Positions 25,106 through 31,435 of a DNA stretch of 59,455 bases are shown piece after piece. The stretch covers positions 1-59,455 of the forward strand of contig JAFAWY010000121.1 of NCBI GenBank assembly GCA_019241525.1, in the 5' to 3' direction. The notes below the pieces were generated by a model. It did no database searches. It saw only the letters and a list, made by a program, of their open reading frames with translations, and was not told the origin of the DNA. Both the position numbers and the translations under genes were made by a program. Position 1 is the stretch's first letter; each line of letters begins with the position of its first letter. This stretch comes from Pseudonocardiales bacterium. GTDB taxonomy: Bacteria > Actinomycetota > Actinomycetes > Mycobacteriales > Pseudonocardiaceae.

Positions 25106-25375
25106 TCAGCTGTTGATGGCCCCTCCGGCACCGCCAGTACCATCGCCGCCTACGCCGCCGAAGCCGCTACCTGCGGAGTTGGTCTGGTCGCCCAGCAGGT
25201 TGACGTTGATGAGGTTGGCGCCGATTCCGCCACGCCCGATGCCACCGCGACCACCAACGCCGCCCTCGCCACCACGGCCACCGCTGATCGTGGTGAACAT
25301 CGACATCAGGGTACGGTGCGGCAACAGCTCGGCACGCTGCCTGTCGAGGTCAGCAAAGCTCAGTGCGTCAGACAT
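25106..25375 (-). CDS. glycine-rich leader-type peptide 1, 89 aa
   Basis: This is the last of five paralogous genes in transcription order and the most diverged of the four close copies. The N-terminus MSDALSFADLDRQRAELLP (residues 1-19) corresponds to the leader shared by all five. Residues 31-52 are a glycine tract (SGGRGGEGGVGGRGG). A conserved centre NLINVNLLGDQTNSAG follows, and the C-terminus is again glycine-rich (GGVGGDGTGGAGG). There is no Cys and no hydrophobic signal peptide. ATG 25375 follows AGGAGGAT. Codons are typical for the genome. The function is unknown; the architecture resembles a precursor peptide with a leader and a low-complexity core, or a PGRS-like structural protein. 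Confidence 0.85.
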   Translation of the reverse strand: MSDALSFADLDRQRAELLPHRTLMSMFTTISGGRGGEGGVGGRGGIGRGGIGANLINVNLLGDQTNSAGSGFGGVGGDGTGGAGGAINS

Positions 25376-25493
25376 AGATCCTCCTAGGAAAGGTGTTCCG
25401 GCGGCCTGTCGATGACCCCGGGGACTACGGACACCGCATCGGTGGCAGTACCGATTCGGCGCTCACCTACCGTGCCCATAGCCACACCCTCGT

Positions 25494-25537
25494 GGCAATC
25501 AGTAGTCGTACTTAACTCTTCTAGGTGCACTACGTAG
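25494..25537 (-). promoter_or_regulatory. shared upstream element P1 (peptide gene 1)
   Basis: This is one of five copies of a 43-44 base element. On the coding strand it reads CTASGTAGT, 11-12 bases, AGTTACGTG, then YGAYTACTGATTGCC. This copy has CTACGTAGT and ACTACTGATTGCC. It lies 119-162 bases before the start. Between it and the start are a -10-like TAGGTG and the inverted repeat ATCGG-n8-CCGAT (25438-25455). Confidence 0.75.
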
Positions 25538-25649
25538 TCTCAAGGACACTCCTGCTACGTAGCGACTACAGATGCCACGGAGATCCAGTCGGCGAATCAC
25601 CTACGTCGAAAGTCCGCCTCACCCCATTTTCCCTGGTAATTGGGCCCTA

Positions 25650-25696
25650 CTGGCTGGGAGGGGTGACCGGGCCCCGAGCACCCCTCCACCAGCCAG
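25650..25696 (-). terminator. terminator of glycine-rich peptide gene 2
   Basis: Arms CTGGCTGGGAGGGGT (25650-25664) and ACCCCTCCACCAGCCAG (25680-25696) pair with a small bulge. Confidence 0.65.
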
Positions 25697-25741
25697 CGGC
25701 GCTACGCACGATCAGGTGATCACCTAGTCGTGCAGCCCATC

Positions 25742-26014
25742 TCAGCTGCCCAGCGCCCCACCGGTGCCGCCCCCAGCGTCACCGCCAGCACCGCCGGTCC
25801 CATCGCCGGCGCCGTTGACCTGGTCGCCGAACAGGTCGATGTTGAGGATGTTCAGGCCGATGCCACCACGGCCCTGGCCGCCCGCGCCACCCTTGCCGGC
25901 GTTGCCGCCACGGCCACCACTGGCATCCGTGTGCAGGAGCGACATGACAGTGCGGGCCGGGAGCAACTCCACGTGCTGAGAGTCAACTTCAGCAAAGCTC
26001 AATGCGTCAGACAT
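25742..26014 (-). CDS. glycine-rich leader-type peptide 2, 90 aa
   Basis: Paralogue 2. The leader is MSDALSFAEVDSQ followed by VELLPARTVMSLL. The first glycine tract is SGGRGGNAGKGGAGGQGRGG. The hydrophobic centre is LNILNIDLFGDQVNGAG, and the C-terminal tract is DGTGGAGGDAGGG. ATG 26014 is chosen because it gives the common MSD start, with AGGAGG seven bases upstream; the in-frame TTG one codon earlier sits too close to that site. The gene has its own promoter-type element and terminator, so it appears monocistronic. A short stem CCCGG-CTAA-CCGGG (26037-26050) lies just before the ribosome site. Confidence 0.88.
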   Translation of the reverse strand: MSDALSFAEVDSQHVELLPARTVMSLLHTDASGGRGGNAGKGGAGGQGRGGIGLNILNIDLFGDQVNGAGDGTGGAGGDAGGGTGGALGS

Positions 26015-26118
26015 CAATCCTCCTAGGAAAGGTGATCCCGGCTAACCGGGCCGAAACACCTCATCGGTTGGCAGTGCCGATTTGGCTATCCACACCTTGC
26101 CTAGCCGCACGGTCGGGT

Positions 26119-26162
26119 GGCAATCAGTAGTCACACGTAACTGTGCCGCAGCTACTACCTAG
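26119..26162 (-). promoter_or_regulatory. shared upstream element P2 (peptide gene 2)
   Basis: A copy of the 44-base element with CTAGGTAGT, then AGTTACGTG and TGACTACTGATTGCC. It lies 105-148 bases before the ATG. The inverted repeat ATCGG-n9-CCGAT (26063-26081) lies between it and the gene. Confidence 0.78.
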
Positions 26163-26287
26163 GACGCGGATTTTCTTCTCATACCTAGCCGACCACAAAG
26201 TCCACTTAAGCGTGCCACCACAAGTACCTATCTCGGAACCGACTCCCCGAACCATCTGGAGTCCGAACTGCTGCACTTGAATCAGGG

Positions 26288-26324
26288 GGTAAAGGGGGCA
26301 GCAAATTGAGCCACCCCCTTTACC
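26288..26324 (-). terminator. terminator of glycine-rich peptide gene 3
   Basis: A perfect 11-bp stem GGTAAAGGGGG / CCCCCTTTACC with a 15-base loop, 50 bases after the stop codon. Confidence 0.7.
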
Positions 26325-26373
26325 AATTCCTGTCGCGCACGACCCCTGTGATCGTCCGACGACACTAATTGGG

Positions 26374-26649
26374 TCAGCTGTGGACAGATCCGCCCTTGCC
26401 ACCATCGGCCGAGCCGCCGGCACCGCCGGTTCCGTCGCCAGCGCTGTTGGTCTGGTCACCGAAAAGGTCGATGTTCAGCACGTTCAGACCAATTCCGCCG
26501 CGACCCTGGCCACCGGCGCCACCGTGGCCACCGTTGCCGCCACGGCCGCCGTTCTCGCCACCGGTGTGCAGCAGGGACATGACGGTGCGAGCCGGCAGGA
26601 GCTCCACGTGTTGCCCGTCGATCTCCGCAAAGCTCAGTGCGTCAGACAT
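26374..26649 (-). CDS. glycine-rich leader-type peptide 3, 91 aa
   Basis: Paralogue 3, the closest to the family consensus. The leader is MSDALSFAEIDGQ followed by VELLPARTVMSLL. A short variable segment HTGGEN precedes the tract GGRGGNGGHGGAGGQGRGG. The centre is LNVLNIDLFGDQTNSAG, and the second tract is DGTGGAGGSADGGKGG. About 40 percent of residues are Gly. There is no Cys, Trp or signal peptide. ATG 26649 has AGGAGG eight bases upstream. Identity with paralogue 4 is very high at protein and DNA level, which points to recent tandem duplication. Confidence 0.9.
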   Translation of the reverse strand: MSDALSFAEIDGQHVELLPARTVMSLLHTGGENGGRGGNGGHGGAGGQGRGGIGLNVLNIDLFGDQTNSAGDGTGGAGGSADGGKGGSVHS

Positions 26650-26757
26650 CAAATCCTCCTAGGGAATATTGCCCCGGTGATACCCGAGGACTACATCGCT
26701 TCATCGGCGGCATTACCGATTCAGCAACACATACTTTGCCCGCCATTAAGGCCACCC

Positions 26758-26801
26758 GGCAATCAGTAATCGCACGTAACTCCACAGCGTGGACCACGTA
26801 G
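26758..26801 (-). promoter_or_regulatory. shared upstream element P3 (peptide gene 3)
   Basis: A copy of the 44-base element with CTACGTGGT, AGTTACGTG and CGATTACTGATTGCC. A -10-like TATGTG (26728-26733) follows downstream in the direction of transcription. It is preceded by GGGCA, which recurs with small changes in the other copies. The inverted repeat ATCGG-n8-CCGAT (26703-26720) would then fall at or just after the transcript start. Confidence 0.78.
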
Positions 26802-26880
26802 CCATGTGGAATTCTGCTATTCCGGTACCTACCACGGAGATACGTTCACGAACTGGCCTCGATAAGTACAGCAAACGAAA

Positions 26881-26914
26881 GGGAGGGGTACCCGCTAAGC
26901 GGGCCACCCCTCCC
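26881..26914 (-). terminator. terminator of glycine-rich peptide gene 4
   Basis: GGGAGGGGT and ACCCCTCCC pair perfectly, with an inner CCGC/GCGG stem. Confidence 0.7.
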
Positions 26915-26963
26915 CGATAAACGGCACACTGCGATCGTTAGATCGCTAGCAGCATCGGCTCAC

Positions 26964-27239
26964 TCAGCTTTGCACAGCTCCACCGTTGCCACCATCGGCG
27001 GTGCCGCCCGCGCCACCGGTCCCGTCACCAGCGCTGTTGGTCTGGTCGCCGAACAGGTCAATGTTCAGAAGGTTCACCCCGATGCCCCCGCGGCCGGCGC
27101 CACCGTTGCCGGCGTGGCCGGCGTTCCCGCCACGGCCGCCGTTTTCGCCACCGAGGTGTACCAGCGACATCACGGTACGGGCAGGCAGGAGCTCCACGTG
27201 CTGCCCGTCGATCTCAACAAAGCTCAATGCGTCAGACAT
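26964..27239 (-). CDS. glycine-rich leader-type peptide 4, 91 aa
   Basis: Paralogue 4. The leader MSDALSFVEIDGQ plus VELLPARTVMSLV differs from paralogue 3 at only two positions. The glycine tract is GGRGGNAGHAGNGGAGRGG, the centre LLNIDLFGDQTNSAG, and the C-terminal tract DGTGGAGGTADGGNGG. The centre and its flanks are more conserved than the glycine tracts, which vary in length and in the residue between glycine pairs. ATG 27239 has AGGAGG upstream. It has its own upstream element and terminator. Confidence 0.9.
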   Translation of the reverse strand: MSDALSFVEIDGQHVELLPARTVMSLVHLGGENGGRGGNAGHAGNGGAGRGGIGVNLLNIDLFGDQTNSAGDGTGGAGGTADGGNGGAVQS

Positions 27240-27344
27240 CAAATCCTCCTAGGAAAGGACGCCCCGGAGACTTCCGGGACGAAAACACGTCATCGGCGGC
27301 ATACCGACTCGGCATCACATACACTGCCCACATCAGGGTCGCGA

Positions 27345-27388
27345 GACAATCAGTATTCACACGTAACTCGCAGGTCCGAACTACCTAA
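27345..27388 (-). promoter_or_regulatory. shared upstream element P4 (peptide gene 4)
   Basis: A copy of the 44-base element with TTAGGTAGT, AGTTACGTG and TGAATACTGATTGTC. The downstream inverted repeat is ATCGG-n7-CCGAC (27292-27308), one mismatch from the other copies. Confidence 0.75.
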
Positions 27389-27484
27389 CGAACCGGCTGC
27401 AAACCAACAATATGCCGACCGGATACGTAGCTGACCGCGACTGGCGTCGCATATTTGGAACCCAAGATTTACCGTAGAAAAAAG

Positions 27485-27526
27485 CGCACCGGGAAGGGTG
27501 GCCGAATGGCCACCCTTCCCGGTGCG
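27485..27526 (-). terminator. strong intrinsic terminator of peptide gene 5
   Basis: A perfect 19-bp stem (27485-27503 with 27508-27526) with a 4-base loop, followed on the minus strand by a run of T residues (27478-27483). It is the clearest intrinsic terminator in the locus. Confidence 0.9.
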
Positions 27527-27569
27527 TGATCGCTCTGCAGTGACGATCTGGTGGCTGCAGAGCGGTTGG

Positions 27570-27884
27570 TTAGGAAGCTGCAGGGGCAGCCGCAGCAGGA
27601 GCGGCAGTGGCAGCACCACCAGTAGTGGCACCACCATCGGCGCTGCTCTCGCCACCAAGGCCACCGGTCAGCGAGTTGGTCACGTTGCCCTCGGTGTAGA
27701 AGTACGGGTACAAGAAAAACGCCTTGCCCTCGCCCTCGCCACCAACGCCACCCTTGCCACCCTGGCCACCGTTGCCGGCGTCTCCGCCGCGTGCGCCGGA
27801 AAGGTTGAACAATGACAGAACAGTACGTGCAGGCAGCAGTTCGACGTGCTGCACGTCGATCTCCGCGAAGCTCAGTGCATCCAT
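27570..27884 (-). CDS. divergent glycine-rich leader-type peptide 5, 104 aa
   Basis: The outlier of the family and the first in transcription order. The leader is kept (MDALSFAEIDVQ, then VELLPARTVLSLF) but lacks the Ser at position 2. The glycine tract GARGGDAGNGGQGGKGGVGG is followed not by LNIDLFGDQ but by an aromatic segment KAFFLYPYFYTEGNVTNSL. The C-terminus is Ala/Pro-rich (ATAAPAAAAPAAS). The leader is therefore under stronger constraint than the rest, as in precursor peptides. ATG 27882-27884 follows AGGAGG. It has its own upstream element and the strongest terminator of the set. Confidence 0.87.
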   Translation of the reverse strand: MDALSFAEIDVQHVELLPARTVLSLFNLSGARGGDAGNGGQGGKGGVGGEGEGKAFFLYPYFYTEGNVTNSLTGGLGGESSADGGATTGGAATAAPAAAAPAAS

Positions 27885-27996
27885 AAGGTCCTCCTAGGAA
27901 AGGTGAGTCCCGGGGCAAACCGGGGACACAAACCACCCTCATCGACCTAGTTTGCCGACTGGGTACCATCTACCCTGCCGAGGAGTAACGCTATGC

Positions 27997-28039
27997 GGCA
28001 ATCGGTAATCGCACGTAAATCCCAGAGTGAAGTACCTAG
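27997..28039 (-). promoter_or_regulatory. shared upstream element P5 (peptide gene 5)
   Basis: The most diverged copy (43 bases), with CTAGGTACT, then TTTACGTG and CGATTACCGATTGCC. The downstream inverted repeat is degenerate (ATCGA-n9-CCGAC, 27941-27959). Next to the ribosome site GTCCCGG and CCGGGGAC can pair (27907-27927). Confidence 0.65.
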
Positions 28040-28138
28040 CAAACGTCCTCACTTTTTACACGTAGTCCAGCGCCCATATGTTACGGAGATTGGCGGCACC
28101 GGACACCAATGCTGCCTTGTCAATCCCCAACTGCCGGT

Positions 28139-31100
28139 TCAGCCAGCAGGTATGCCACGTAAGAGGTCCCGCAACCCGTCGGCATCGAGCAGGTCAGTAG
28201 GCCGCAGCGTGCGGTTGTCCCGGACGTAGTGAAATGCTGCCCGCACCCGATCGAGCGGAGCTCCGGACAGCGCCGACCAGGCCAACCGGTAGGCGGCGAG
28301 CTGCACGCTCACCGCCGGCAGTGCCAACTCATCGGGCACGGGTCCGGTCTTCCAATCGACCACTGTCCACCCGCCGTCCGGGTCCGCGAACACCGCATCC
28401 ATCCGGCCGCGCACGCCTACTCCGTCCAACACCGTCTCGAACGGAACTTCAACATCATGCGCGCTACGGTGTGCCCACGCACTGGCGAGAAACGCCGCCT
28501 GTAGGGACGCCAGATCAGTGTTCGGCGCGGCTGACTCGTCGGCAGCGCCGGGGAGTTCATCATGATCGATCAACCGGGTGGAACCGAACCGCCGTTCCAG
28601 CCAGGCGTGAAATGCGGTCCCGTTGCGCGCCATCGGGTTTGGGGGCAACGGCAGCGGCCTGCGTAACCGCGCCGCCAGGGCTGCCGGGTCGGCGGCGAGT
28701 TCCACAAGCTGGCTCACTGACAGGTGTGCGGGCAGCAGTACCTGTTGGTGAGCCCGCCGGGCATCTCGCTCGGCGAGCAGCACGTCCACCTCTTGCTGCC
28801 ATTGCCCTGCAGCAGGCACTGGTGAGTCGTCTGTAGTGCACAGCTTGAGGGCGTCGTGTACTAGCGCAGCGCCCGCCACCACCGCATCGCGGCGGTGCCC
28901 GAGCGGGTCAACTGGCCAGGCTTGTTGCCTCGGCGCAGCGTCGAGCGGGTTGGTCTGGCCCTCCGCAGGGGCCGGCGCCCACTGATCGATAACGCAAGGG
29001 ACGGCATCGCGAATCTCCAGCAGGAACGGCGATACCTGCTTCGGCGCGGTCCCGGCCTCAGCCCAATGATGACCACTGACCAGAAGTGCCTGCTGGGCAC
29101 GGGTCAGGGCGACATACAGCAGCCGGCGTTCCTCCGTCAGCCGGCGGGCGTCAAAAGCCTCCTCGTGGGCGGCCAGGATCTCGGCCAGTTGCTTCTGATC
29201 CGCCCCGGCAGGCAGCGTGAGATCGGGCAGATCTGCACGGTCGCCGCGCAGGGCTACCGGCAGCTCGGTGACCGTCCGCAGCCACGACGAGCTTTTCTTA
29301 GCCGCCGGGAATATCCCGTCGACCAGGTGTGGAAGGGCCACCACCTGCCATTCGAGGCCTTTGGCGGCATGCACGGTCAGGATCTGCACCCGATCTGGGG
29401 CGACTTCCACCTCACCTTGCTCCAGACCGTCTTCGGCGTCCTCGGCGGTGCTCAAGTAGTCCAGCAGTGCGGGTAAACCAGCCAGTGGGCTGGCAGCGGC
29501 AAAGTCTGCGACCACATCGGCAAAGGCATCCAGATGGGCTCGACCCGCGGGTCCGGGACGGACCAGCGATTCGGTGTCGAGCAGCAAGGTGCGCTCGGCA
29601 TCGGCAACCAGGTCGGTCAGCGGCTGGCTGATCCGGCGGCGCAACGCTCGTAACTCGGCAGCCAGCGTGCGCAGCCGCCGGTAGCCCAGCTCGGAGTAGC
29701 GCGCCGGGTCGCCGGGTGAGTCCAACGCATCCACCAACCCCGCCGCCTCAGCTGCTTCCCCGGGCAGATCGCCAGGCAACGCAGCCAGCACCGCGGCCGC
29801 ATCAGCGCTCTGGCTTGATCCATTCTGGTCGGTACCACCCGTACCCGGTGCCGACTGGTGATCGATCGCCAATTCCCGGGCCCGTTCCCACAAGGCGGCC
29901 AGATCGGCCGTGCCGATCCGCCAGCGCGCACCGGTGAGCAGCCGCACCGCGGCGGTGCCGGCAAGCGGGTCGACGAGTAACCGCAGCACGCTCACCAGGT
30001 CGCGGATCTCCGGCGTGTCGAGCAACCCACCGAGCCCCACCACCTCGACCGGTACCTCGCGGGCCCGCAGCGCCGCGGCCAGCGGGGCCATATCCGCGCG
30101 GCGGCGCACCAGCACCGCAGCACTGGGCGGGATCCCGCGATCGGCCACTGCGCGGTGCCAGCGGTCGGCGATGGCGGCGGCAACCCAGCTGACTTCGGTA
30201 TGGGCGTCGGGCAGCAACGCAACGCGAACCTCACCGGATTCAGCGCCATCCCGGCAGCACAACTCCCCTACCCGGACCGCGCCACCGCGCAACTCACCGG
30301 AAGCCGCGTTCGCCACCGCGAGAACCTCTGGCGGGTTGCGGAAGCTGGTCAGCAGGCCGCGGGTAACGGCCGGTGACCCGTCGGCGCGGGGGAAATCGGT
30401 CGTGAAGCGCGGCAGGTTCGCCGCAGAGGCACCGCGCCAGCCGTAGATCGACTGGCACGGGTCACCGACCGCGGTCACCGGGATTCCGGTAGCACCGAAC
30501 AGCGACCGCAACAACACTCGCTGGCTATGCCCGGTGTCCTGGTACTCGTCGAGCAGCACTGCCTGGAAACGGGCCCGCTGCGCCGCACCCACCTCCGGAT
30601 GGTCACGCGCCAACATGGCGGCAACGCTCATCTGGTCACCGAAGTCCAGCACCGCCTCGCGGCGCTTGAGCTCGAAGTAACGCTGCACTAGCGGCAGCAT
30701 CGCCAGCCGCGACCGTTGCGCCTCCAACGCCGGCTTGAGATCAGCGCGCAGCGGGCCACGCTGGCGGGACCCGGGTGCGGCAGTGACCAGCGCATTGATC
30801 AACGCTTCGGTATATTCGCGCAGCTGGGCCGGCTCGCACAGATGCTCGGCAAGCTGCCCGGCAATCCCAAGCAGCCAGCCGGTGACCGTCCGCGGCACCT
30901 TCCCGTCCAGATCCAGATCAGGTTCCCATCCAGCGGTGACCCGGTGTGCTAACTGCCACGCGCCGGTCTGGGTAAGCAACCGGGCCCCAGGGTCGGTGGG
31001 TAATCGCAGCCCGTGCTCGGCGACCAGCCGGCCTGCGTAGGCGTGATAGGTCAGCACGGTGGCCTCACCGGTCAGCGCGGCGGCCCTGCGCTGACCGGTG

Positions 31101-31435
31101 GAGTCCAGTCGATCCAGCACCGGTGAGCCGGCGAGCCGGCGTAGCCGCGTCCGGATCCGTTCGGCGAGCTGCTGGGCCGCCTTGCGGGTGAATGTCAAGC
31201 CGAGCACGCCATCGGGTGTGATGTACCCGTTGGCGACCAACCACACCACCCGGGCCGCCATTGTCTCTGTCTTACCCGATCCCGCGCCGGCGATGACAAG
31301 TGTCGGTTCGTCCGGCTCGGCGGCGATGACGTCGGCTTGCTCAGCGGTGGGCGGGGGCGTACCGAGTTCGGCGGCGAGCTCAACGGGTCCGATACCGGCG
31401 GTCGGCCGCCCGCCTTCGTCCGGTGACGCCGTCAC
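28139..31435 (-). CDS. adnB: AdnB subunit of the AdnAB helicase-nuclease
   Basis: A 1098-residue UvrD/RecB-type protein matching AdnB (Rv3201c). Walker A is IAGAGSGKTET, motif II VLLDEYQDTGHSQ, motif III VGDPCQSIYGWRGAS, motif VI LLYVALTRAQQALL. The C-terminal PD-(D/E)xK nuclease domain has GRMDAVFADPDG and VVDWKTG with the catalytic Asp and Lys. AdnAB resects DNA double-strand breaks for recombination in actinobacteria. GTG 31435 is chosen because it overlaps the adnA stop (GTGA), which implies coupled translation; the longer frame to 31498 lies entirely inside adnA. Confidence 0.94.
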   Translation of the reverse strand: MTASPDEGGRPTAGIGPVELAAELGTPPPTAEQADVIAAEPDEPTLVIAGAGSGKTETMAARVVWLVANGYITPDGVLGLTFTRKAAQQLAERIRTRLRRLAGSPVLDRLDSTGQRRAAALTGEATVLTYHAYAGRLVAEHGLRLPTDPGARLLTQTGAWQLAHRVTAGWEPDLDLDGKVPRTVTGWLLGIAGQLAEHLCEPAQLREYTEALINALVTAAPGSRQRGPLRADLKPALEAQRSRLAMLPLVQRYFELKRREAVLDFGDQMSVAAMLARDHPEVGAAQRARFQAVLLDEYQDTGHSQRVLLRSLFGATGIPVTAVGDPCQSIYGWRGASAANLPRFTTDFPRADGSPAVTRGLLTSFRNPPEVLAVANAASGELRGGAVRVGELCCRDGAESGEVRVALLPDAHTEVSWVAAAIADRWHRAVADRGIPPSAAVLVRRRADMAPLAAALRAREVPVEVVGLGGLLDTPEIRDLVSVLRLLVDPLAGTAAVRLLTGARWRIGTADLAALWERARELAIDHQSAPGTGGTDQNGSSQSADAAAVLAALPGDLPGEAAEAAGLVDALDSPGDPARYSELGYRRLRTLAAELRALRRRISQPLTDLVADAERTLLLDTESLVRPGPAGRAHLDAFADVVADFAAASPLAGLPALLDYLSTAEDAEDGLEQGEVEVAPDRVQILTVHAAKGLEWQVVALPHLVDGIFPAAKKSSSWLRTVTELPVALRGDRADLPDLTLPAGADQKQLAEILAAHEEAFDARRLTEERRLLYVALTRAQQALLVSGHHWAEAGTAPKQVSPFLLEIRDAVPCVIDQWAPAPAEGQTNPLDAAPRQQAWPVDPLGHRRDAVVAGAALVHDALKLCTTDDSPVPAAGQWQQEVDVLLAERDARRAHQQVLLPAHLSVSQLVELAADPAALAARLRRPLPLPPNPMARNGTAFHAWLERRFGSTRLIDHDELPGAADESAAPNTDLASLQAAFLASAWAHRSAHDVEVPFETVLDGVGVRGRMDAVFADPDGGWTVVDWKTGPVPDELALPAVSVQLAAYRLAWSALSGAPLDRVRAAFHYVRDNRTLRPTDLLDADGLRDLLRGIPAG

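Noticed and set aside
26520-26649. Sortase signal in the leader (LLPARTV)
   Set aside because: It is N-terminal, is not LPxTG, and lacks the hydrophobic helix and basic tail of sortase substrates.
25082-27815. Plus-strand open frames opposite the five peptide genes, rich in Ala, Thr and Pro
   Set aside because: They are antisense shadows of GGxGG codons. They lack ribosome sites, and the minus-strand frames share start signals, leader and upstream elements.
25106-27884. CRISPR-like array, because of regularly spaced similar units every 600 bases or so
   Set aside because: The repeats are whole genes with upstream elements, far longer and less identical than CRISPR repeats, and no cas genes are present.
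25106-27884. Microcin B17-type (azole) precursors
   Set aside because: The cores have no Cys and few Ser/Thr, and no YcaO, dehydrogenase or exporter is in the locus; the ThiF-like protein 17 kb away belongs to a conserved separate locus.
25106-27884. PE_PGRS proteins of mycobacteria
   Set aside because: The GGxGG style is similar, but there is no PE domain or WxG/YxxxD-type ESX signal; composition alone is not evidence of relation.
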